Of a stretch of DNA of 64,000 nucleotides, positions 23,623 through 35,600 are shown in pieces. The notes beneath the pieces are model-generated. The model was not told the DNA's origin. It made no database searches and saw only the letters and a list, made by a program, of their open reading frames with translations. This stretch comes from Alitta virens (Eukaryota; Annelida; Polychaeta; Phyllodocida; Nereididae), in the NCBI GenBank assembly GCA_932294295.1, contig OW028583.1:833501-897500 (forward strand), written 5' to 3'. The position numbers were made by a program, and so were the translations under genes. How positions within the stretch are numbered: the stretch's first letter is position 1; each line of letters begins with the position of its first letter.

Positions 23623-26600
23623 TCAGGATTGGCTCGGCGCTTTAACTTCTTCAATTTCACTTTCAATGTCCGGCAGAGGTTCTCGCCAATATGTGAATGA
23701 GCTGAATTCCGAAGGAGCGTGGAAGTTTCCTGACGGAACCTTGATTTTGGTTGGGTCGACTCCATCCAGAAGAGGTGGAAAGAAATGGTCGATGATATCA
23801 CTGAGTTTTGTGTATCTGTAAGCACATGGAATGAGTATTTTACAATTCACACAATACTATTTAATTAAAGGCTGATCCATAAAGGGGGGAGGGGGTGGAC
23901 AGGAAAATTTTAACTGCCGCTTTTTGTTTTTTGACAGACCACCCCCACCCCTCCCCTTTTTCTCCATGGAGAACCCCCCTCCCTTGCTTTTTTAAAAACC
24001 TTCCTGTCTGCCCCGCCCCTCTTATTTAAATGGAACAGCCATACTCTAATGCATATGTTTAGTAACTTCTGTGTGGCTAAAATATTCAGGCATAATTTTA
24101 AGTCAAGGCCATCCAACTATTTATTCCATTCTTTTGAAAATTTTGTCACAAGATTTCTACATGTTCCTTTTTTTGAAACCCTACTTGGGGGCAATTTTCA
24201 ATATCTTACGGTAATATCACCTTTCAAAATTTCACATTTGCTTGCAACATTAATAAAGAGGCCATCAAAGATACACTTTCACAGAATAAGTGCTCTTTTA
24301 GGTGACTTGGATCTACTTCTTGTAACACAGCAACTTGTGATCAAGAGAAATATTCACCAATTCACATTTGACACATTCATTTTAGGATTTAGTGCAGTAT
24401 AGCGGACCCAAATGTATGCCCATATTTGGCGTCCGTGAAATATGAAATTTTATAGATACTAAGTTTGAATTCTAGCACAATTAGAATAACATTTGGTATA
24501 GAGTAGCAGGGGTTTGGGGGAAGCAGCCCCCAAGAAAAAGAAATAGTAAACAGCACATTTACCGTGAACATGAAAACCGCCGTCATTAGTTTGTGATGTC
24601 ATACATTGAATTCAAGCTTTTGACGTCGTATACATAGCATAGCAACGAGGCTCTTTAAATATGTTTATAAATGTGGGTCCGCTTTACTGCACTTTTTCTT
24701 CATTTTATCTTAGGTTATACTTACGATGACATGAAGGTCTGAGACTCTTCCATCCGCAGCTCCCCTTTGTGATTAACGGTGAAAATACGAGATATCGGAA
24801 TTCCAACTTCTCGGTACGCCCAGACGTCCTGAAATGAAGGTTTCAAAACCATTGAATATTGATTCTGCAATTTTCAGGTCTTAATTCCATAAAATACGAA
24901 CATAAACCACAAACTTAAAGACTTTTTACTCACATTGATTTTGTTTCCGAAACCAGCGCAGAGGGGATTGGTGTCGTTAGGAAAGAGAGCCGTGATGTCT
25001 TTCAAACAACTGATCTTGAATTCCTCGGGTTTTCTCTCTATAACTTCCCTGCAATAAATGTCACGAATATTACCGAATGTCAACGATATTGTGATGTCAA
25101 GTAAACAGACATTATGACGTTAGATTACGCAGACTCCGTCTGACAGTATTCTTTTAGTTTAATATATTTCCAGGGTTTGTAAAAATCAAGATTTAAAAAA
25201 CAAATTATATTTATTAAATATAAATAAGATTATTTTTTAATGATGCAATTAGGGCTCAAGTACTGTCTAGCATGAGCCAAGTTCGATCATTTTTCCAGCA
25301 CTCCTTCTTAAACTTACTGAACTGTGCTTTAAAAATTAACAGAATTTGATTAATTTAACAACAATTTGGGTTTTTGAAAAAAAATTAACTAAATAAAATC
25401 ACTTTGTATTCAAATAAATCATATTTTTAGTCATAAAAAATCTAGTCTTCAATTAAATAAACAGTCAAATTTCCAAAAAGTCCAAAAATAAATATATCTT
25501 TGATTAAAATTTTTTGATTTAAATCTGCCGACCCTGTATATTTCCTATAACAAACACAATAAAAATTACAATTATCAAATAAATAAATAATAAAAAAAAT
25601 GTATTTTCTTTTATTTAAATTGATTGATTTAAATCGGCCGACCCTGTATATTTCCTATAACAAACACAAAATGATAATTATCAAATATCGTACCTATGAA
25701 ATGCACTAATTAACGATGACGGAGACAGCAGCAAAGGTCCATCAGGTAGGCATAGTTCTCCTTGACGAATCCACCTCAAATAGTCTCTGGTGATTCTCGC
25801 TTGACCGATCGCTCTGGCCGACAAGTAGATGAACTTGTATCCATTTTTGGAGATCATGTTGTAGAGTTGAGCGATTCCTGCCTGGCTCCAGTCCTTGCCG
25901 ATCACAGGTAATAGCTGTCCAAGTACGTCTGACCTGGGGATTAAAGTTCATAGGATTGTAGAATAACAATATGACACATGCAGCACAACTGCTCTGATGG
26001 TCATCTGTATAGAATAATCAAATTTATCCGTCCATTGCATGACCTCTTAACACAGGTTTGATTCTACGGTCATTACAGAAATGATTTAGACATTTTAACT
26101 GCAATGATTAATATTTTATCCCACAGCCATAGGACACATATGCTGAAATTCTATTTGGAATAATATTGACAATATGACACTCTTACCTTTAACTACAGTA
26201 ATTCAATTATTGTCTAAATTTGATTTGTATTGAACTCGTAATCAAATTAACAACACTGACGTGACTGTCTTATATCATACTAATGTGAAGCTTTCAAAGA
26301 CAAAACTCCCAATTATACGCGCAGTTGTCAGAAACGTACAGCCATTGTTTCGTTAGAGTTCTTACTGGGTCAATCCGTGTCAAATCATCCAGGGGGTGCC
26401 AGGTAAAACTGGAGATACACTTAATTTGAGACAATTTCTGAATTCCTTGGGATGGATATAGTATGTGCAGCAACTTTCAGCCTTACACTAGCATTTATAA
26501 TGCAGCTATAAGCTGCCAAAGTTGCCCGAAAATGCATTGACAAAAAAATTAAAAAACAAAAACTAATTGAGATATAGACCTAATATTTGGCAGTTTCTCA

Positions 26601-29600
26601 AACTATGGCTAGACAAGCACATAAAAATTTTCAAGGCATTATGGGGGGGTCACCTGGAAAATTTTCCAAAATCTGGATGATTTGACACAGAATGACCCTA
26701 ATATGAAACATTTATACAAGACACTTCGAAATTAAGACAAAAATCACCAACTAATCACTTACTTGGTGATAGTGCCATCGATATCAGATATAACGACGCG
26801 GTCATTCCACTTCCATAGAAAGACGTTCGCCTCACACATGCTTGTCCCCTGGTACCTAGTCGTCACGGAGAATGTGATCGAGTTGCGGCCTGGTTCAAGT
26901 TTTAGTAGTTTCTAAAAATAATAGGAATCAAATTGTACAACACTAAATTGAGGGTTAAATGGATTAAATAAAAATAATCTCGAATGTCCTAATTCGAGCT
27001 CCGCAGAGGTCACTGACACCAAAGCTGATAAATATGAACATTTTTTGATGACGTCATCTACTTTGTGACATAACTGATGATGTCATCCCATTTATGTTTT
27101 TCTGCTTCAGTTGCCCTCCGTTAGGTCAGGTTCCCAATAAGCGAAAACAGATATTTATGCAAATAATCACATTTATAGTGAGGGTTCCATGACCATTCAC
27201 AGAATTTCCCTGACTTTCGTTTGATAAAATCTGCACATCAAAGTCAACGATTGCAAATTAAAACGGCCTCCACACACCCATTACAGCCGTCCTCACCACC
27301 CATTTTATTAAAGACAATGCTTTTTTTTTTGTCTTTCCAAAATTCTACCACTTTTCCATAACCTTTTAAAATTTCTATAATTCCATGACTTTTCCACAAC
27401 TTTCCATGACAACCAATTTATCCAAGATTTTCCAGGATTATCTATGACTGTGGAAACCCTGAATAATAATTCCAAAAATCCCAGAGCTTACCAGCTGATC
27501 AGAGGTCAATTTCAAGGTTTTCTTAAACTTCTCGCAGCGAATAGTCTTCTTCATGGTGATCACCGTGGAATCGGACGACGTCATGACAACCGGTGCATCT
27601 TTCTTGTCGTCAATGGAACCTCTTAGTTCCTTTTCGATGTCCGACTCATCTGTGCTGTAAATGTCGTTCGTTAAATGTCTGAAAATGTAAATAGACAGGC
27701 GTGAATTTAAGATGTTGGTAAAAACGCCAATATTTAATAACATGTTACAAGACTTAAATGTCATAGGTCATATATCTTTATGCACAGTCAATTGAGTAAA
27801 ATATAATATTTAACAGGGGCAGATCCAAGAAGTAAATATAATAATATAAAAATTGGGATTTCTTTTATATTTCGATCAGATTTTTCAATTTTTTTAATTT
27901 CATGATGCAATTAGGGCCTAAGCAGACTATCATAAAGTGTTCATCAAACCATATTTCATTAAACTATATTTTGTCTGGAGACTCCAGACCTAGCCTGGGG
28001 TAAAATACAAGCAAAAATCAATTCATGGACAGCTACTTTATAACAATACCTTTGTTACAAGCTCAATAGAAATTAAAAATAGGTCTGACTGTGTGTTATG
28101 TTAAATAATAAATTTCAAGGAAAATTTGCAATTTCATATGATGCTTCATAAATTTATACAACAATTTAGGTTGATATTTCCTGATTCTTCTACGGGCCAT
28201 TCCATTTAGAAAAGGGGGGGGTGGATTTTTAGACCCCCCCCCCCCCCCGATATCTGGTTTTTGGCAGACCCCCTCCCACCCCGCTTTTTTCTACATTAGG
28301 ATATTAAGAAAATATTGGTCGACCACCCTTCCCCCAATGTCAGTTTTACCCAGAACCCCTCCACCCTCCCGTCGATATCTGAAACATCTTCAGGTCCACC
28401 CCCCCCCCTCCTTTTTTTAAATGGAGCAGCCTTAATAAAATCTTATTTCAGGCATAATTTCAAATCTAATGAAAAATGGCAAGAGAGGAACTCTACAAAA
28501 TGACAGCTTGAAAAACACCCGCAATAATCTAAAATCGAAATGAGCGTGCACTACTTAGATTTAGAGGTAAAACAGGGAGAGGGTAAAAGGATCATGATAC
28601 TTTAGTACATCTATGCTACTTCTACCGAACTTAATCGTATTTCTAATCGGAATATTACACTACATAGGAACGTAATCTCAAGCAAAGCTCACTGCAGACT
28701 AATCGGATCTGTAAGGGTGAAAAAATAAAACTGTGGTTTGAATTAAGGCAACAAAAAACAAAATGGAAGCTTTTCGACAAGCAAAGCAATGACAATACAC
28801 AAATTTCATGCAAATTTAAGCAAAATGAAAATAGCCAAATATGATGCAAATAAAAAATAAGCGCAACTGAAGACTAACATACAAACTGTTTCGAACATGA
28901 ACATACAATTTTGATTTGATTTTTCAGAGATTTAAACCAAAGTGAGCCAAAATATTCAACAGATCTTGATCATTTCTGAATAATTTTGTCGCAAAAAAAT
29001 GTAGTATACAAATACTTTACAGCTGACTGCATTTATAAGAGGTTGATGAAATGGGTGAAATGGAAACGGGAGACAAAATAAGCTGGTTGTTGGTTAAACA
29101 AGCTGATTAAGCTTCAAACTAGTAACCCTGAGACAATTACCGTCGTCTCTCGACTGTCTTCGAGGGTGTTCCAGGCATAGACGTCGAGTGTTGAATAGGC
29201 GTCGTTCCGGGCAATGACGTCGAGTGTTGAATGGGCGTCGTCCCGGGCGATTCCTTTTTCGCCTCTTCTGCGACTGACCTCCACCACATCCAGTAACTTT
29301 TCCGCGTTTCCTTTTTAGGCATGTGTTCCTTGATTAAACTAGTAACCGCTTCATCCCCTAGAGGGCGCTGAAAGGCGAGGGCCGACATCACCATGGGGCC
29401 GGCGATTTGCCAGTTGTAGTACCTAAGCAACGATAAATTAGTAAGGAAATACTCTTAGTTGCTATGGTAATCCAACACCAAAAGGTAACACTTAAGAACA
29501 ACAGATTCTACAGGTAATTTATGGAGTTTAAACTACACACAAGACAATACTGAGATTCACCACAACATCGGAATTCGCTATCCGGATCTTACAATAGTAT

Positions 29601-32600
29601 ACACTGCTTTGATGCTTGTCGATATGTCAAGGACATCGCCAATGACATGAACAGTTAGTCGTGTAACAAATAAAAGTCCCAGATGTTTTACAATGTTTTT
29701 CAGAGGTGGCGAAATTCAATTATGTGGCGAAACTCGGAATCATTAAACGTACAATTGATGGCGATTGGATCCTAATTCAAGATGACGCAAAATTGCGTCA
29801 ACATTTCCTTAATATTCTTTCTAAAATATCAGTTCTAAACATTTATCTATAAAATTAAAATTAAATTCAACCTGCAGACGCTTTAAACTTATACGCTAAT
29901 CGACGGGTCTACAGGTTGGGTTAACTTGGAAGTGCATCAACTTTACGACCGCTTATCAATAATTTTAAACCAAATCGGCAGCAGAAGTTTTCCGTAGGCT
30001 CAACCGTCATTTCCCTGCGTCATATACAAGACTATTTTTTTAGACTTCAGTTCATACCACAATGACAACTTAATATAATTTGTGTAAGGTGCAATTCAAT
30101 TACAGAAACCAAGCTACAAAAACTTGCAAAACGTCACAAAAATCAAGCCAGTGAAAATCTACTGTAGTGATTTCCACAATAGATGTCCAATTGTTCTCGG
30201 TCATATTTTATCACAAAAAGCTTGAAGCAGCACAAAACGGACAGAAATGCTACTAATATGTCAAACCCCAACTTACTAACCCATAAAGAAAACCCCTTTC
30301 TGCAACAACGGGGAGAAAAAGTACCAGAGCCTACAGGGGGCACTACACAACCGTAGTACATGAAAAAACAATATGATGACGTCACTCCACCATTGTTGCA
30401 TGGATGACGTCACACTATACATGACGTCATCAAACAATACTTATCCGCTACGGTGACCTCTGGCGGTACTTCCTCTCCCCATTAAATTTAAAGTTTCCTA
30501 TCTTTCCAATGATAATCTTGTCATAATTACGGCCAGCCATTGATCATCATCATCATCATCATCATAGGGAAGCAACAAGAATTATTACAATATAATGGAA
30601 AATAAAGCCAAATTCAAGTTATTATTTCACAGGAGTGTTTTTATCATCTAGAATGGTGGGAGGTTGACTAGTTGCTAACATTTCTGCCCATTACATTTGG
30701 GGAAAATAATGACCAAAAATATGACCAAAAACACAGGACATTTATTTCGAATCCTACTATACTATTAACCACAATAATGCCAATAGTTCAAGCAGACTTA
30801 CTTGTCCTCGATTTTGATGACCAGATTTGGATCCGACAGGATGTTCGGTTGACGACACAGATCGTCATAGGTGATCATTTGTTGCCTAAATTTGTCGTGA
30901 GGGACTGTTAAGTCTGGTTGGCGTAGCCCTCCACACAGAGACATGGCAATCTCCGGAAGTCTAGAAAAAGGAAATTATGATTTTATTATAACATTAATAA
31001 TACATAAATATCTATAACCCAATTATGGCGGAAACATACGATTCTCGACAACAAATTGACTATCCTTTCCACTTTCCGCATTGGACATGATGACAAACTA
31101 TTGTCCCACTAGAGGGAGCTAGTTATCGGTAACCGCGCATTGTTTAATGATATCAGCAGAGCTAATAGAAATGAGCTGAGTCACTGCTCTACGCCCTTAC
31201 GAAGAAAAGTTTCAGGGCTACAATGCCAATATCTATTGTACTTAAGAATAATTTCTGAGGACTCAAAATTAAATACTTACACTTCAGGTCTTCTTGCTTG
31301 AGGGCGTACAAGCTCATGGGGTTCTCTCTCTATGGAAACGGGAGACTGGGGTAAAGACGCTCCTCGGCCTGACTCGCAATCTTCATCTTTGGTGCCGGGG
31401 AGTTCTGAGGAGCTGTAAGAAAAGGAAATGATAAGAGATACTTGAAAAACTATCACAGATTGTCCCTCAAATTACAAGATTGTCGATAACACCACCCTAA
31501 TGTTACGGCCATTTTAGGCAATATGCCCTGTATGATGAAACGATAGCCAGACAGCCAACAACATTATCAATGAATGACACCAGAGAATCGAATGCCATCT
31601 TTAATAATCATTTATGATAATACAGCAAATAAATAATATTATTTCATCCTAATGAATAAACATCAAATACATTTAAATTCACAAAAGAAAGAAATAAAAG
31701 GTTTTTTTAATTTTTTTTCTCGCCAAGGGGCAAGAACAGAGCGGGAACAGTCAGGGAGGAGATGTGTGTCTGACATTTCAAATGGGCAAAATAACACCAA
31801 GATGACATGGGCAAACAATTATAAATATGACAGATAACGGCAAAGAATGCAATAAAATATTCAGCAAATGAATTATTCCAATTATTAAGCTGTCTCTGAG
31901 AAAACCAGGCACCCCGGAGGTGTCTCTATGGTCCGACTCGTCGAGTCATAAAAAAAGCTATTTTTTTTGCGGTGTCTAAATAATTATACTTTTGTCCCAC
32001 TAAATAATTACCAAGTTCATCAAGACCTACCTTTTCTGGTTGTACAAGTAAAGAGCGGCGACTTCAGGATCCATTTCCTCAAGGTTAAGGTCGTCCAAAT
32101 AGATCCCCTCCTGGTCTGGCTGATGCCGTAACTTTTTCGTCTTTCTCATGAATTGGAAAAGGCCGCTTGAAGGTTTTTCATCTAAAATGAATAAAAGTAA
32201 ATAAAAATCACCTGAACTAAGTTACTGTTGCAGACTCCTGACACCAGAGGGCCGGTAGTTTGGAGAATATACACAAGATGGCCTCCGTTCTTTTGATCGA
32301 GTGGAAACACCAGCAAAATTGTGTTGGGTCGGGTTGAAATGATACTCTACATAGTACGTATATATGCTAGTGTGTGTACAGGGTAGTCGTTCGTCAAAAT
32401 GGCCACATTTGAGGTAAGATTGTGCAAAAATATTACTCCACCTATTCGGAGATGTTTTAAACTAATATCAGTAATTCAAGTTGGTAAAAAAAAAGTCATT
32501 GCAATCTACAACTTAAGGGTCTCTGTTCTAGGCCAACCTCATATTTTTGCTGTGATGAGCTCGGATTAGGCAGAAACAATGTCAACGATAAAGGAATAAA

Positions 32601-35600
32601 GAATTCTATTAGCCATAAATGAAATGAAAACTGTAAACACAATATATGCTTGAATCCAAGATTGTTCACGAACTAGCAGATGGAGATAAACTTTCTGATG
32701 CTGTCCAGACATCGTGTGAAGCAGTTGCTATCATTAATGACATTTGTGTTAACTGAACTCTACGTTTTTTTTCATTTAAGTTTTTTTAAATTAAGTGTAC
32801 ACATTTTTACAAATAAAATTATACATATATATATATATTATACTGAAACCTACCAGGTTTTTCGGCTGCAATCATTTCTTCTGTCGTAGGAGTGTTCGGA
32901 ACTTCACCCCATCTCCAATTAACGCTGTCTGCCATTTTGAAGTCATCTCCCGTCAGCATCGTCTGGGCCCCGGCGTCGTATTTTTGGTATTCCAGCTCCG
33001 TGTCACTTTTCGGGCTTGGGGGTCGAGATCCCACCGGACTGAAAGAACAAATCAAACGAAGTGAAGTTTACATTGAATCTTAGTGATGTTAATCTTCAAT
33101 TTTGTTAAGTTTGACATTTCACAATACTCATTATCAATCATAATTGATCCGCTATAGCTTGTGATCGCTGGCTTAACTCGTGTTAAATTTCTCCTTGTTA
33201 TTATAAGTTTTATTCTAGAGCTGTACACCGGTTCTCGATATACCATTTGTACCGGTACAAGGTTAACGATACGGGTATTGATAACCGTTACGTAATAATA
33301 ACGATGCAATTAAACGGTATGCAGAGCAGCATTTTCGAGCAAATAAGACACCTGCTATCAAGATGTTCCAGTGTTTGTGAAGAAAAATATCAGCGACTCT
33401 TATTACACAATAGTTTGCAGTTATTCAATGAAGATTGTCAATTAAATTTGATAGTATCTTTTGATTATTTTAGGGTTATAATAAACTTTTATATATATGT
33501 ACTAAATTACTAATGACAAAATTTTACGATATGTATCATGATATGTATCGTATCAGTTTTACTGTATCGAGACATGTATCATACCGTTTTAAAGATAAAG
33601 GTGTACAGCCCTACTTTATTTGTATAAAATATACGAATAAAGTTATCTATTACACTTCGGTCATCATCTCCCCGTCAGGAAAACATATAATAATTTCTTA
33701 TTCACCTAACAATGGGGGTAATATCACCATCGCTGAAAGGATGACAACTTGACGCAAATTGGTGACTGGCCCACGCTTCTGTGGCTTCCCTCCTGTCGCC
33801 GTGAATCATGGGAAGACTGATGGTCCGAGCGATGTTTATCAGTTCCGGTTCTTCTTCAGACATGTCCAGAGTGAACAGAATTTCCTCGTTGCCGTCTTCG
33901 ATAGAACTGCCCGATTCATCCTAAGGAATTTATGAATAGATAAAGTCTTTATTATTAGGTCTCAAAAATCAGATATAGTACATAAAAGTAATTGTAAAAA
34001 GACAAGACAAACATAAAAGCAATTATATTTAATTTCAAACTTTTTTCCTAAAACTTCATTCTGAAGTAATAATATTTTCTGGAGGCACATGCCTACTAGT
34101 TACATGAAGTTTTTTTACTCTGCCAAGATAAGCCAAAATTTCCATGAGTTTAAAACATCAAAATACATAGTGTGGACTCCATGTCTTCTCATCATTACAT
34201 CTGCTTCTTGCAGCTGGTCACATAAGCTTCAGACCAGTAGCATTGAGACATTGATATTGTCAACATATCTACTCAATAGCACCTCATGCAAAAAAATTCA
34301 TTCTAATAATAGATCTATTCCGACCCAAATTAAATTTCAATCTTGACCCGTCCTTTTGCCTTGTAAATTTTTAGACCTTTGAAAGCAGGAATAATAATTG
34401 TTTTTTTTAGAAATTAACATCAATTAAATTTTATTATAAATTCCAAGCCAGGTCAATACTCTGCATTGTACTCGTGCTATTATGAGAAATGTACAGGTGA
34501 AATAAACAAATTGATTGAGCCTAAACAAACAGCTCGAGAGCCAAAAGCACTGCTCAAGATTACACACGTTAACAAAGTTGACCTTGGGAGATTTGTTGGA
34601 TATCAAGTGCATCTATGCAAATACCAAGTTATCATTTGTTACCACGGCAACGACACAAATCGACAAAATCCCTGCAAACCAGCATAAACTGTAAGACCCT
34701 ACTGTTTACATTAATATATAACTATTACTTATCATACACCTACAGCATCTATGTTCCCATGAACCTAAATATTACGAATATCTATGATTGATGCATTCAA
34801 ACTAACCACAACAGAGGCAGACGTAATGATGAGATGATGTACAATGCGTTGAGCCTTTCACTTGCCTCAGCATATATGAAGATATTAAAGGAAATAATCC
34901 ATCAGACACTCACCTTCAAATGACTCAAGGCTTCCTTCTTCTTGCTCACTTTTTTTCGTCTCCTTTTCCTCATTGGTCGAGCTTCTGTTAAAGATATTTC
35001 TGATTCCACGGAAAAACGACTGTCATTTCTGGTCAATTCAGCAATAGCGCTCAAAGAATGTACCGACGATAAGGTGGCACTTGTGATTGGTTGCCCGGCA
35101 ACCTCTCTTCCAACTTCCATGTGCCATGGCAACGGAGATTTCGCTCTGCGTGTCACTTCTTCTCCCGTTACGTCCGTTTGCACCCCTTTATCGAATCGAG
35201 ACAAACGGTCGTTTTTGTCTTCGATGTCCATTTCCGTTATAACCTCGATTTTTTCTACGATTTGATCGTGATTTTCTTCCGTTTGTTTCTCCGATATTTG
35301 CTCTAATTTTACCTTGATGAGGTTCGGGTCTAATTTAGCAAACTCGTCTTCCGTCTGAGGAAAATCATCGATGGTATTATGACTCGACATGTAGAGACTA
35401 TGCTCAGAATCCTTCCGACTCATTTCTGCCAATCGTAGATCTTCTATACTCGCAATGGGGGTCGTTGCTTCCTCGATAGAGATCAGTACTGTCTCCGTAC
35501 CTTGCTCGACGACCCCATCTGGTCCCACAACTGTCGTGACGGCCTGCATTTCCGTGGCAATGGGAGTCTGAGACTCTTTTTCAGCAACTTGTTTGTGCAG

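Noticed and set aside
23513..23821. 102-codon plus-strand frame
   Set aside because: Antisense shadow of the last lipin exon.
33708..33712. Donor ATTG|GTTAGG for the fourth lipin exon
   Set aside because: It would throw the next exon out of frame. AG|GTGAAT, ending the exon at 33706, restores [13 protein letters not shown], which matches lipins.
34942..35306. Plus-strand frames of 71-107 codons
   Set aside because: Antisense of the large lipin exon; the minus frame is clearly coding.
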